Positions 8,636 to 17,843 are shown, counted from the first letter of the stretch. The stretch is DNA of 64,000 bases from Alkanindiges illinoisensis (GCF_004377485.1 NZ_SNTY01000058.1:62001-126000); one strand, 5' to 3'. The notes: generated from the sequence alone by a model not told the origin. Made by a program: numbers and translations.

Positions 8636-10285
8636 ATGAGTGTGTTAACTTTTGCCCTGGCGCAATATTCCCCCCGTGTTGGTGACCTCCTGGCAAACGC
8701 AAAACAAATGGTACAGCTTGCTGAACAAGCCAAACAAAAAGGTGCTGATGTCATTGTTTTCCCTGAACTTGCAGTAACCGGATATCCCCCTGAAGACTTG
8801 TTGTTACGTGCCAGCATGAACAAGCGGGTGCGTCACGCGCTGGATGTTCTCAAGCAGGTTAATGGCATTACCATGGTGGTGGGTTATCCGCATCAGGATG
8901 ATGATGCCACCCAGCCGAATCCTCAACAACAGCCGCGCTATAACTCGGCAGCAGTGCTGTGTGATGGGAAGATTCTGGGTGTGTATCACAAGCAGTATTT
9001 GCCCAATTATAGTGTTTTTGATGAGCGCCGCTATTTTACCACCGGTTCCCAGCATGTGATTCTGGAAATCAAAGGCCAGAAAGTTGGGCTATTGGTGTGC
9101 GAAGACATCTGGCAGGAAAAACCGATTTGCCATTTGAAAAAACTGGGCGCTGATCTGGCAGTGGTGCTCAATGCCTCACCGTTTGAAACCGGCAAGCATG
9201 ACCGTCGCAAGGAATTATTGCAAAACCAGACCAAGACCAATGCAATCCCGCTGGCTTATGTCAATTGTGTGGGTGGACAGGATGATCTGGTATTTGATGG
9301 CGGTTCAATGGCAGTAAATGCCGATGGCAGTATTGCTGCTGAAGCCAATCGCTTTAGTGAACAGCTATTGCTGGTGGAGTTTGACTGCGAAAAGCATGCC
9401 TTTAACCAGCAGCCAGCAGTTGCCGCGTTATCGCCTATTGCCGAAACCTATCAAGCGCTGGTGGTTGGTGTCCGGGATTATGTGAACCGCTCCGGTTTTC
9501 CCGGTGTCATTCTGGGCCTCTCAGGTGGTGTAGATTCTGCCCTGTGCCTTGCCATTGCTGTTGATGCATTAGGGCCAGAACGTGTAAATGCCGTGATGAT
9601 GCCATTTGCCTATACTGCGCAAATTAGCTTAGACGATGCGGCTGCACAGGCCAAGCGCCTGAATGTGGCTTATCACGTGGCTGAAATCCACAACATTGTG
9701 CATAGCTTTGCCAATACTTTGCATCCATTCTTTGGGGACAGTGATGTCGGTGTTACCGAAGAAAATCTGCAAGCCCGTACCCGTGGCACATTGCTAATGG
9801 CACTATCCAACAAGTTTGGTCATCTGGTACTCACCACCGGCAACAAGTCGGAAATGGCAGTGGGTTATGCCACCTTGTATGGCGACATGGCTGGTGGTTA
9901 TGATGTGCTTAAGGATGTGTACAAAACTGAAGTGTTTGAGCTGTGCCGCTACCGCAATTCGCTGGAAGAAAGTCCGGTTATTCCAGAACGTGTGATTACC
10001 CGTCCACCCTCTGCCGAGTTACGCCCGGATCAGGTGGATCAGGATTCATTACCCCCATATGAAATTCTGGATGCCATTTTACAGGGCTACATTGAGCATG
10101 ACCTGAGCCAGACTGAACTGGTGGAAAAAGGGTTTGATTGTGATGTGGTAAACCGGATTATCAAGATGGTGGACAGGAACGAATACAAGCGCCGTCAGGC
10201 AGCTATCGGCCCACGTGTTACCAGCCGGGCTTTTGGCCGCGAACGTCGCTATCCATTGGTGAATGGCTGGCAGGCCGGAGATTAA
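8636..10285 (+). CDS. nadE: Glutamine-dependent NAD+ synthetase
   Basis: NadE makes NAD+ from deamido-NAD, ATP and glutamine. The 549-residue protein has an N-terminal nitrilase-type glutaminase (Glu44 in VFPELAVTGYPPEDLL, Lys in YHKQYLPNYSVFDE, nucleophile Cys in LLVCEDIW) and a C-terminal ATP-pyrophosphatase synthetase domain with the P-loop LGLSGGVDSALCLAIA near residue 295. It is therefore the two-domain, glutamine-using form and not the short ammonia-dependent form. The next gene begins six bases after its stop. Confidence 0.96.
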   Translation: MSVLTFALAQYSPRVGDLLANAKQMVQLAEQAKQKGADVIVFPELAVTGYPPEDLLLRASMNKRVRHALDVLKQVNGITMVVGYPHQDDDATQPNPQQQPRYNSAAVLCDGKILGVYHKQYLPNYSVFDERRYFTTGSQHVILEIKGQKVGLLVCEDIWQEKPICHLKKLGADLAVVLNASPFETGKHDRRKELLQNQTKTNAIPLAYVNCVGGQDDLVFDGGSMAVNADGSIAAEANRFSEQLLLVEFDCEKHAFNQQPAVAALSPIAETYQALVVGVRDYVNRSGFPGVILGLSGGVDSALCLAIAVDALGPERVNAVMMPFAYTAQISLDDAAAQAKRLNVAYHVAEIHNIVHSFANTLHPFFGDSDVGVTEENLQARTRGTLLMALSNKFGHLVLTTGNKSEMAVGYATLYGDMAGGYDVLKDVYKTEVFELCRYRNSLEESPVIPERVITRPPSAELRPDQVDQDSLPPYEILDAILQGYIEHDLSQTELVEKGFDCDVVNRIIKMVDRNEYKRRQAAIGPRVTSRAFGRERRYPLVNGWQAGD

Positions 10286-10291
10286 TCCTTA

Positions 10292-11413
10292 ATGACCCAG
10301 TCATCCGCTCAGACACCTGATCAGGCTTTAAATCAAACTGTAGCATCCTCTGATCCTGCAACGCAGGCACGCATTCTGGCTGAACAGTTACTTGAAGCTC
10401 AGGTGGCGTTTGTCAAAGCGCGCCTGAGTGATGCCGAGGTGAGTGATCACGCAGCCAGCCTGATTAATTTTTGTCTGGAACAGGGCAAGGACATTACACT
10501 GGAAGAAGTGGTCAGTGCCCAAAGTATTCGTGATGTGGTTCAGGTCTATGCTTTTGACCTGAATCTGGGGGCTGGTGTCATTGAACTGATTGGTGCGATG
10601 GCGCAACGCTTGTATAGTGAAGCCAATCATCTGGCGCCTACTCTGCAAACCCTGATTTCCAGCCATCAGCTAGAACAGTGGATTGACAAGATTCTGGAGC
10701 TGGATCAGGTACGTCACCACCTGGTACAGGCCGTGTTGCAAAGCCCGGCAGCGCATGAGGTGATTGGCCAGATTATTTCAAGCCTGCTTAAAAAACAGCT
10801 GCCCAACTGGCGTGAACAAATTTCTGAGCAACTGGGCAGCGGCTGGATGGCCAAAACCCCTTTGCTGCCACGTTTGATGAAACTGTTGTTACAGCAGGAA
10901 GAAAAACTGTTATCCATTGCTGAGCAGCATTTAAGCCAGTTTATCCAGAATCAGGGTACACAATTACTGAATCTGGATGCTGAAGAATTAAAAGATATTG
11001 CATGGCAAGTCTGGCTGAATATCAAAGACATTCCATTCAATGAATTGTCTAGCGGCATTGAAGCGCTGGACATTGAAGAATTTTTTGTGCTGATTTATGA
11101 GTTGTGGCGTGAGTTACGCCAGACTGAATATTTGCAGCGCCTGATCTTCACTGGCATTGATGTGTTTTTTGAAGTGTATGGCGCCTATCCGGTATCCGAA
11201 TTGCTGGAAGAAATTGGCATTAGCAAGCAGCACCTGATTAACGACGGGAACCGTTTTTTGCCACAAGCTATTGCAGCCCTCAACCAGCATCATGTGCTGG
11301 ATCAGTTGATTCGCTTGCAGCTTGCTGATTTTTACTCTAATGTAACCACATTAAAGCTGATTCAGCAGGGTTTGGCTAATCCTGCGCTATACCAGCCTCA
11401 ACCACCCGTTTAG
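10292..11413 (+). CDS. Helical protein of unknown function, coupled to nadE
   Basis: This 373-residue protein was not recognised. It has an acidic, Gln-rich disordered start (about residues 1-25), then almost only amphipathic helices rich in Leu, Gln and Glu, with no signal peptide, membrane segment or cysteine/histidine metal motif. It starts six bases after nadE and ends at a perfect bidirectional terminator, so it is part of the nadE operon. That position hints at a role near NAD synthesis, but it could equally be a passenger. Codon and base use look like the neighbours. Confidence 0.75.
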   Translation: MTQSSAQTPDQALNQTVASSDPATQARILAEQLLEAQVAFVKARLSDAEVSDHAASLINFCLEQGKDITLEEVVSAQSIRDVVQVYAFDLNLGAGVIELIGAMAQRLYSEANHLAPTLQTLISSHQLEQWIDKILELDQVRHHLVQAVLQSPAAHEVIGQIISSLLKKQLPNWREQISEQLGSGWMAKTPLLPRLMKLLLQQEEKLLSIAEQHLSQFIQNQGTQLLNLDAEELKDIAWQVWLNIKDIPFNELSSGIEALDIEEFFVLIYELWRELRQTEYLQRLIFTGIDVFFEVYGAYPVSELLEEIGISKQHLINDGNRFLPQAIAALNQHHVLDQLIRLQLADFYSNVTTLKLIQQGLANPALYQPQPPV

Positions 11414-11417
11414 GCTG

Positions 11418-11452
11418 ATTCCACTTTTTATACGAATGATAAAAAGTGGAAT
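11418..11452. terminator. Bidirectional intrinsic terminator
   Basis: A perfect 14-bp inverted repeat (ATTCCACTTTTTAT and its complement) with a 7-base loop lies between the convergent nadE operon and the DUF305 gene. The T-rich and A-rich stem ends could serve both strands. Confidence 0.7.
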
Positions 11453-11469
11453 TTACAAACTAGACAAGC

Positions 11470-11937
11470 TCACTGAATTACTGTTTTTTTGTCATGCTCC
11501 AGCTCATCAATCAGTTGTTGCATCTGGGTAATTTCCTGTTTTTGCGTTTTAATAATGCCATCAGCAAGTGCTCGCACTCGTGGGTCTTGGATGCTGGCGC
11601 GGTCACTGGTAAGAATAGCAATAGAATGATGTGGAATCATGGCTTTCATCCATGACACCTGATCTACCGTGGCTTGGGAACGCATTAGCCATAATGATAA
11701 TGTAGCAATAACTATACTGGCCGCATAAACCATCATATTATGTTTTTTATTCTTGTACATGCCCTGCATAAAGGCCAGCATGATAATTGCCATAACCGCG
11801 CCCATAAATATTGCCATGTAGACCCGGGTTTCACTGAAGTAGATATGGTCAGCCTGGTACACATTGCTGTACATCATGGCAAACATGGCCAGTGTAGATG
11901 TCAAAATCATTAGGCAAAATTTTACATAAGGGTTCAT
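11470..11937 (-). CDS. DUF305 membrane protein
   Basis: This 155-residue protein has three hydrophobic segments (about residues 7-27, 38-60 and 68-88) followed by a DUF305 helical region with the hallmark MIPHHSIAI near residue 100. DUF305 is a ferritin-like helical bundle often found near copper-resistance genes; no copper gene is seen here. The Met/His-rich character would fit metal binding, which is inference. It is probably monocistronic. Confidence 0.8.
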   Translation of the reverse strand: MNPYVKFCLMILTSTLAMFAMMYSNVYQADHIYFSETRVYMAIFMGAVMAIIMLAFMQGMYKNKKHNMMVYAASIVIATLSLWLMRSQATVDQVSWMKAMIPHHSIAILTSDRASIQDPRVRALADGIIKTQKQEITQMQQLIDELEHDKKTVIQ

Positions 11938-12015
11938 AGATTTTCCTCATGGCACAGATAGTCCTTAGTCTAGATAGTGTTGGCAATCATTAAAGTACAA
12001 GTTCAGTAAAAAAGT

Positions 12016-12282
12016 CTAATGAATCGTCATCACTTCACAAAACCCGATTTCGTCAAGCACCGTATGATGCTGTAAATCGTATAGATAAACCTTGCTCAAT
12101 GTATGCTGGAAAGTTTTTTTAAGCGCCACATGCATGAATTTTTCTAGCTTGAGTTGTTGCCACAGTTTTTCATAGCCGGACGTAATGCGGTGAATGTATA
12201 AATCGTCTTCCATATAGGCAGGTTCGCCATCAATGGAAAAAGAGACATTAGGATTGTCTTGTACCAGTAAGTCAATAATCAT
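12016..12282 (-). CDS. Small protein of unknown function
   Basis: This 88-residue acidic cytosolic protein was not recognised. GGGAG stands five bases before the ATG, which supports a real gene. It lacks a signal peptide, membrane helix or known motif. It lies between the DUF305 gene and the BLUF gene on the same strand, about 100 bases downstream of BLUF, so cotranscription with the photoreceptor is possible. Confidence 0.55.
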   Translation of the reverse strand: MIIDLLVQDNPNVSFSIDGEPAYMEDDLYIHRITSGYEKLWQQLKLEKFMHVALKKTFQHTLSKVYLYDLQHHTVLDEIGFCEVMTIH

Positions 12283-12384
12283 GCTGCTCTCCCTTCATTT
12301 CCTATCCTTTTATGGTAAAACGAGAAAAAATCGGTGCTATATCTGTTTAGTTAAACAAAATAATCTAATCTTCACAAAGCTGGG

Positions 12385-12975
12385 TTAAAACAGGAAAAAA
12401 CCGGATGTACTCGGCATTAAGGTAACAATTAAATACAATGGAATGAGGATTAACAGGATAAGCACACCCACAGTGGCCATATCCTTAAGGCTCATGACAT
12501 AACTACTTTGATTAGCTTCAAGTCCTCTTAATGCCTGCGTAGCACTGGCAGAACTATTGGAATTACGGCTGTATAGCACATCGAGAAATGAATGGATCAG
12601 CTGATTATTGAGTAAATAAGGATTAAAGCCTGCCAGCTGATGCTGCCGGAAAAAATGTTCAATAGGTGGTTCAAAATGGGTATAGCACGAGCCCCACTGG
12701 TCAAACTTGAGCTGCTCTACCACATCGTAAAACAGCAGTGAAACACCCTGATGGCGCAAATCCTTTAGCAAGTGCTGATACAGGCGGTCAACCTCGGGTT
12801 TTCTGCCTTCTATATACTGGAAAAAATAGCCATTGCCGTAGAGCAGTACGCCAGTAAGCTGATGGTTAAAATTATACTGCTGGGCAGATTCAAAAATCTG
12901 GATTAGATCATTGCGGATATGCGCCGGATTGGCAGTTGCCGTACTGGCATAGGCCAGTCGAACATAAGGTATCAT
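12385..12975 (-). CDS. BLUF photoreceptor with C-terminal membrane helix
   Basis: Residues 1 to about 95 form a BLUF flavin blue-light sensor: Tyr9 in RLAYASTA, Asn35 in QQYNFNHQLTGVLLY, Gln53 in FFQYIEG, then KDLRHQGVSLLFYD and DQWGSCY with the Trp. These Tyr, Asn and Gln residues are those that surround the FAD and drive the red-shifted signalling state. After a Ser/Asn-rich linker the last ~35 residues form a strong hydrophobic helix (MATVGVLILLILIPLYLIVTL), so the sensor is probably tail-anchored to the inner membrane. There is no fused output domain. Acinetobacter BlsA is a soluble relative of similar length. Confidence 0.85.
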   Translation of the reverse strand: MIPYVRLAYASTATANPAHIRNDLIQIFESAQQYNFNHQLTGVLLYGNGYFFQYIEGRKPEVDRLYQHLLKDLRHQGVSLLFYDVVEQLKFDQWGSCYTHFEPPIEHFFRQHQLAGFNPYLLNNQLIHSFLDVLYSRNSNSSASATQALRGLEANQSSYVMSLKDMATVGVLILLILIPLYLIVTLMPSTSGFFLF

Positions 12976-13163
12976 TATTATCTTCTATTAAGCGGAGCCA
13001 TCTTGGCTTCTCGAGGCTTCAGTGTACGCCTAAAAAATAATCAAATCTATTATTTTTAAAAATAACTTAATATAAACGTAAATATTTCTTACTAATTATG
13101 AAGCTGGGGCTTATCAATCCCTGTAGGTGATTTAATGGCACTACATGCAGATAAAAGTTGGAC

Positions 13164-13194
13164 ATAAAAAAAGTCCAGTCTGAGAGACTGGACT
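13164..13194 (-). terminator. Terminator of the initiator tRNA gene
   Basis: A perfect 10-bp stem AGTCCAGTCT/AGACTGGACT with a 3-base loop is followed, on the minus strand, by a run of seven T. It lies just downstream of the tRNA-fMet gene. Confidence 0.85.
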
Positions 13195-13240
13195 ATAAAA
13201 CTTGTATTTCAGAAATCTTTACCATTGTCTCATTAAACAA

Positions 13241-13317
<77 letters not shown>

Positions 13318-13329
13318 GCAGAGGTGGCA

Positions 13330-13358
13330 TTTATACGCGCCTGTGGCTTCCCAGTCAA
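13330..13358 (-). promoter_or_regulatory. Sigma-70 promoter of tRNA-fMet
   Basis: On the minus strand TTGACT (13353-13358) and TATAAA (13330-13335) are separated by 17 bases, 12 bases before the mature tRNA 5' end. Confidence 0.75.
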
Positions 13359-13430
13359 CAAAAATTTTGGTTTATTTTATCCATTGCACGTTATTTAATT
13401 AAATCTGTGTGTTTTTGCTCAAAAAATGGC

Positions 13431-13529
13431 TTAGTGATAGCTTATCATCGACGTACTGAACAGCACATAGGTGGCAATCAGGAACAAGGGTAAAAAAACA
13501 GAAATCAGGATGATCTGGTTCATTTTCAT
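13431..13529 (-). CDS. Possible 32-residue membrane peptide
   Basis: A short frame opens with ATG six bases after GAGAG and encodes MKMNQIILISVFLPLFLIAT followed by YVLFSTSMISYH. The central ~20 residues are uniformly hydrophobic with a positively charged start, as in single-pass small membrane proteins. It lies just upstream of the tRNA-fMet promoter on the same strand. No homolog is recognised, and the frame could be chance; conservation in related genomes would decide. Confidence 0.4.
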   Translation of the reverse strand: MKMNQIILISVFLPLFLIATYVLFSTSMISYH

Positions 13530-13767
13530 GGCAGGCTCTCAGTTACCTTAACAAGGAAGCCATAGACTACTGAACAGATATTTAAGCCCGATTACAATGG
13601 GGGCGTCATGACCAGCAAGCGCTTAACCAGCATACTTCCTGCGATGGGTTAAAGTGCCAGCAACCAGAACAGTTAGAACATTGTCTCGCTGATTGAGCTA
13701 TTTATTAATTAGCTAACTATTATTTTGTTAATCCTGCCTTGACTGCCCTAGGCTGACTATCTTTGTC

Positions 13768-14724
13768 TTAACTAACCTGATAACGCCTTAGCTCCTCTGG
13801 ATCATGGGCGCAAAATAACGATACTTCGTCAGCATGCTGGAGCGCCAGTTGTCGTAAGCGCGCCAGGTTTTCTCGCCGTGGTTGCGCGTAGGTCTGAACC
13901 AGCCTTTCAAAAAACCGCAGGCCTGCTGGCATGCGTGGCTGTGCGCTAATCTGGCTGTGATGGAAATAGGCATCACCACAATGCAATAGCCATTTTTTAT
14001 CCTGCCGTACTGCAACACCCACATGCCCTTTGGTATGACCGATCAATGGAATCAACAGCAAGTCATCAGCCAGTTCGGCAATTGGGGCGATGGCTTCAAA
14101 GCCAAACCACAATTTTTGTGCCCGATCCTGATGCTGGCTATGTACCACCCATTGTGGCTGGTGCTCAAACTGCACTGAACGGAAACGCAATAGGTCTCGC
14201 ATCTCGGCTTGTACAATTTGTAGGAATTCCGGCTCAAGCACATGCACTTTGGCATCAGGAAAGTCACTTAAGCCGCCAGCATGATCAAGATCCAGATGCG
14301 TTGGCATCAAGTGGCGTACCTCTTTTAAGTCATAACCCAACGCCTGAATCTGATACAGCGCCGTTTCGGTCTTGTCGAGCGTGGGTCTGGCCAGTCGTAA
14401 AAAAGTGTCCCCCAGTCGGCCACGGGGATTCTGGATATCACGGCTGCCAAAGCCACAATCCACCAGAATCAATCCGAGGGTGGTTTCAACCAACAGGCAA
14501 TGACAAACCAGCCGGGCCGGTTTTTTCCAGCTGCCATAGCCATTAATCAGCTTTTGGCAGGCCGGACACATGGTGCCGCAATTTAAATGATGAATGCGTA
14601 TAATGCTAGCCTTGCTAGAGTTACGTTGTTTATCACCATTATTGGCCTGATCATTCTTGGCATGGGGTGTACTTTGGCGATTGTTATCCTGAATAGCTGC
14701 TGTGCTGATTTTAAAGTGATTCAT
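13768..14724 (-). CDS. MBL-fold metallo-hydrolase
   Basis: This is a metallo-beta-lactamase superfamily protein with the metal motif THLDLDHAGG, an HxDxDH variant of the usual HxHxDH, then IGHTKGHVGV and HCGDAYFHH supplying further ligands. That pattern occurs in a subgroup of lactonase-like or esterase-like MBL proteins. The core starts at about IIRIHHLNCGTMCP, and the preceding 40 residues are polar and probably disordered. The ATG at 14724 has GGAG ten bases upstream; an in-frame ATG at 14820 would give 350 residues without a ribosome site. Substrate unknown. Confidence 0.8.
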   Translation of the reverse strand: MNHFKISTAAIQDNNRQSTPHAKNDQANNGDKQRNSSKASIIRIHHLNCGTMCPACQKLINGYGSWKKPARLVCHCLLVETTLGLILVDCGFGSRDIQNPRGRLGDTFLRLARPTLDKTETALYQIQALGYDLKEVRHLMPTHLDLDHAGGLSDFPDAKVHVLEPEFLQIVQAEMRDLLRFRSVQFEHQPQWVVHSQHQDRAQKLWFGFEAIAPIAELADDLLLIPLIGHTKGHVGVAVRQDKKWLLHCGDAYFHHSQISAQPRMPAGLRFFERLVQTYAQPRRENLARLRQLALQHADEVSLFCAHDPEELRRYQVS

Positions 14725-15113
14725 TTTGGGCGAACTCCATTTAGTTACTGGAGGCTGCAAAGCGCGGGTTGCACGATTTTTGTTGTCATTCATGGCTGGT
14801 TGCGTCCTGATTGCTTGCATAGGCTTATATTTAACTGGCAGTATTATTTTTTTTAAGACAAAAGTTTTGACAGCTTCTACCAGCTTTTATACAAATTGCG
14901 CCAGACGGTTACTCAGACTGTTTCTTTCACTGCTAAAATGCATATTTCCCATACGCATAATTTTAATAATTCACGCTACAGTGCAAAAAATTTTCCATAA
15001 ATATTTTTATACTCAATAACTTAGTTTTCATATTTCTCACGGAAATCCAGATTGTACGTTCATCATACAGCCAGTTTTTCTGATAAAATTTTTCGTTTAA
15101 ATGAATTAATTTA
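14725..15113. other. Intergenic region between MBL and amidohydrolase genes
   Basis: 389 bases between two minus-strand genes. It holds the possible longer N-terminus of the MBL protein (to 14820) and an AT-rich stretch; no RNA, repeat or clear terminator was found. Confidence 0.4.
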
Positions 15114-16226
15114 TTAATCCAGCCGATAAAAACGCTTGGCATTATCGCGGAAAATAGCATGCATGGCAGCATCTCCATACGGCTGAATCATGCGGGCATA
15201 AGCCTCCATCAGGTTGCTCAGGCTGGTATTGACCTTGTCCATGGGAAAGTTGGAGGCATAAATGATGCGCTCAACCCCAAACACGGCAATGGCATGTTCA
15301 ATGAGTGGAGAAAGTAAATCAACCATCTGGCTGGCACTGGCCAACTCGCGGTTTTTATAAAACGCATGGCCGAGTACCGGCATCATCAGGCCGGAAATTT
15401 TGGCATACACATTGGGCTGTTCAGCCAGTTGCGCAATATCATCTTGCCAGCGTGCAAAAATGTCCTGACGGGCAGCATGCGTTACCCCGGTATGGTTGCC
15501 CACTGGCCCAAACAGTCCAACGGGTGTGGCCAGATGATCCAGGACTATCGGCGTTTCTGGAAAACGCCTGCCCAGTTGGGTGACATCGGGAATCTGGCTG
15601 GAATATACCCATGCATCAAAGCTCAGGCCGGTTTTGGCAAACTGTTCAAAGCCTGTCAGAAACTTGCGGCTGGTATACAAATGCGCTTCATCGCTCCATT
15701 GATGCACGCCCCAGTCAGGATGATGCGATGCCATGCGCCGCAAGCCGCACAACAAGGGCGTTTGTGCCTGATGCAGTTCGAGGATTTTTTTAAACCGGTG
15801 GTCGCTAAACTCAGCTGTAGCGACAATCCCACCCAGACGAATGCCATGCTGTTCAAACGGCAATTGTTTCACCCAGCGGGTTTCGCCTACCACGCCAGTG
15901 CCTTTATGGTCATGCCAGCTGGCTTCAATATGCACCACTTGCTCGACCTGATAACCGGACTGTTGCTGGTCAGACAGTTGATCGCCAGCCAATCCAGCAT
16001 TGTCCAGATCAGCAGCATAATCGGCTGGTAAATACGGTGCCAGTGCATAATCGGTCAGACCCAGTGAATTTACCAACGGCTTTGCCATGGCTTTTCGCGC
16101 CACCTGATCCATCAGCTGTGGATCTTTACCCAGTAACCTGACCAGCAACGCAGCCCGATGCGGCGTATGGTACGGATCCCACTGGTGAATATGCGGATCA
16201 ACTATTGGAAAATTAATTAAACTCAT
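15114..16226 (-). CDS. Amidohydrolase family protein (COG3618, lactonase-like)
   Basis: This 370-residue TIM-barrel protein opens with VDPHIHQWDPY, the His-x-His metal motif of the amidohydrolase_2 group that includes sugar lactonases and 2-pyrone-4,6-dicarboxylate lactonase. Other signatures are VEQVVHIEA, PIVLDHLATP and the C-terminal RIIYASNFPMDK. The ATG at 16226 (AGGG upstream) gives the usual N-terminus; a TTG at 16277 is less likely. It is the last gene of a minus-strand run with SDR, phosphatase, kinase and dehydrogenase genes, where hydrolysis of a lactone intermediate would make sense (inference). Confidence 0.82.
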   Translation of the reverse strand: MSLINFPIVDPHIHQWDPYHTPHRAALLVRLLGKDPQLMDQVARKAMAKPLVNSLGLTDYALAPYLPADYAADLDNAGLAGDQLSDQQQSGYQVEQVVHIEASWHDHKGTGVVGETRWVKQLPFEQHGIRLGGIVATAEFSDHRFKKILELHQAQTPLLCGLRRMASHHPDWGVHQWSDEAHLYTSRKFLTGFEQFAKTGLSFDAWVYSSQIPDVTQLGRRFPETPIVLDHLATPVGLFGPVGNHTGVTHAARQDIFARWQDDIAQLAEQPNVYAKISGLMMPVLGHAFYKNRELASASQMVDLLSPLIEHAIAVFGVERIIYASNFPMDKVNTSLSNLMEAYARMIQPYGDAAMHAIFRDNAKRFYRLD

Positions 16227-16277
16227 GCCCTGTTCCCTGTTGAATCTATTTGTTTTAAATACGATGGGTGCTAACAA

Positions 16278-17051
16278 TCAGCTTAATTTATTGACCAGTC
16301 GCAACGGCAAATGACGCATCAAAAAGCCTAATGGTTTCCATGGCCAGTCGGGTACATAGGCCTTGATCGGCTGTTTTTCAATGGCTTTAACCAGCGCTTT
16401 GCTACCCACTTTTTCACTGACTTCAAATGGTAGTTTTTTGGCGCCTTCGTTAAGTTCGGTGCGGATATAGCCCGGGAAAATGGTTGAGACTTTAATGGGG
16501 GTATCAATCAGCTCGGCACGGATGCCTTCGGTTAAATGCGCCAGTGCGGCCTTGCTGGCAGCATACGTAGACAGGTGTTTTGGCAAACCCCGCATGGCCG
16601 ACATCGAAGACATCGTCACCAGATGTCCATGATTTTGCTTGCGGAAAATCTCAACCGCCGCTTCGCATTGCGCCAGTGCAGCAATAAAGTTGGTTTCGGC
16701 AGTTTTGCGGTTAATCTCAAAATGACCCTTGCCAATGCGGCGGCCTTCACCCACGCCAGCGTTGATAATAATGCGGTCAAGCCTGCCAAACTGCGCAGCA
16801 AACTCGCGAAACACGCTAAACACCTGGTCATAATTATTGACATCAAGGCTTTGAATGGCAATTGTAATGCCATATTGTTGCTCAAGCTCGGCTTTTAGCA
16901 GCTCCAGCCGTTCCAGCCGGCGTGCACATAAGGCCAGGTTATAACCCAGTGCAGCAAATTCGCGTGCCATGCCTGCGCCCAAGCCTGAACTGGCACCTGT
17001 AATTAAAATCACCTTGCCATTGCTGCTTAATACTTGCGGATTTGTTGCCAT
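16278..17051 (-). CDS. SDR family oxidoreductase
   Basis: This 257-residue short-chain dehydrogenase has the dinucleotide-binding TGASSGLG at about residues 19-26, NAGVG near 97 and the catalytic YAASK near 163 after a Ser (SSMSA). CARRLERLE after strand 2 suggests NADP(H). It lies between the amidohydrolase (51 bases downstream) and the histidine phosphatase genes on the same strand. By analogy with LvaD, it might interconvert a 4-keto and a 4-hydroxy acyl group for the neighbouring kinase and dehydrogenase, but the substrate is not known. Confidence 0.88.
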   Translation of the reverse strand: MATNPQVLSSNGKVILITGASSGLGAGMAREFAALGYNLALCARRLERLELLKAELEQQYGITIAIQSLDVNNYDQVFSVFREFAAQFGRLDRIIINAGVGEGRRIGKGHFEINRKTAETNFIAALAQCEAAVEIFRKQNHGHLVTMSSMSAMRGLPKHLSTYAASKAALAHLTEGIRAELIDTPIKVSTIFPGYIRTELNEGAKKLPFEVSEKVGSKALVKAIEKQPIKAYVPDWPWKPLGFLMRHLPLRLVNKLS

Positions 17052-17150
17052 ATTCTTGTTCCTGTTTTATCAAATAAAAAACCAGAGTGCGACCAGCCCA
17101 CCAGCACATCATGAATAGTTGGGATTAATGCCCGATTTTAATGCCTGCTG

Positions 17151-17843
17151 TTAATGCCACGTGAGCAAGTGACTGGCCTGACCACGAAAATGGTTGTGCT
17201 CATTAATACTCAGTACAGTATGTTTGCGGCCATCGCTGCGAATTTGTGTGATACCGCAATTAACCAGTGCCCAGTTCAGCTCAAAGGTGGCCTGATCACT
17301 TAAGCCCATCAGCGCTTGCACAATCACGGAAATTACCCCGCCTGAGCTAAATACCACGCTATGCTGCCCTACACTTTGCGCCACAATATCATTGAGTGCA
17401 GCAATACTACGCGCCTGAAACTGCGGCCATGTTTCACTGTAATCACCATCATATTCGCCACATTGCCAGCGCTGCATGGCGGCACCAAACAGTTTACCCA
17501 GCGTTTTTTTGGGATGCTCAGTGGCCGCAATGGCCTGCATCAGTGCTTCTCGGGTGGGATAGCGCGCTGTATCAAGTTTCATCAAAACCTGTTCATGGTC
17601 AAATTCATTAAAGCCCGCATGGATGACTGGATCCAGTACACAACCAGCCGCTTGCAGACAGGTTTCTGCAGTCTGCTGGTGACGGGCCATTGCGCCCATC
17701 CACACTTGGTCAAACTGTTGCTGCTGACTGGCAAACAGCTCGCCCAGCTGTCTGGACTGCACAAAGCCCGTGGGTGAAAGCTGGTCATAATTGGCCGCAC
17801 CAAACGAGGCCTGGCCGTGCCGGATTAAGGTAATGAGTGCCAT
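17151..17843 (-). CDS. Histidine phosphatase (phosphoglycerate mutase-like) protein
   Basis: This 230-residue protein has the RHG catalytic motif LIRHGQASFG at residues 6-15 (His8 would be phosphorylated) and the second catalytic His in VVFSSGGVISV-type context, where the usual His is not obvious and appears replaced by a Ser/Gly stretch. It belongs to the branch 2,3-bisphosphoglycerate mutase/phosphatase clan. It starts seven bases before the upstream kinase gene ends and is surely cotranscribed with it. A phosphatase beside a hydroxyacyl kinase may proofread phosphorylated intermediates. Confidence 0.82.
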   Translation of the reverse strand: MALITLIRHGQASFGAANYDQLSPTGFVQSRQLGELFASQQQQFDQVWMGAMARHQQTAETCLQAAGCVLDPVIHAGFNEFDHEQVLMKLDTARYPTREALMQAIAATEHPKKTLGKLFGAAMQRWQCGEYDGDYSETWPQFQARSIAALNDIVAQSVGQHSVVFSSGGVISVIVQALMGLSDQATFELNWALVNCGITQIRSDGRKHTVLSINEHNHFRGQASHLLTWH

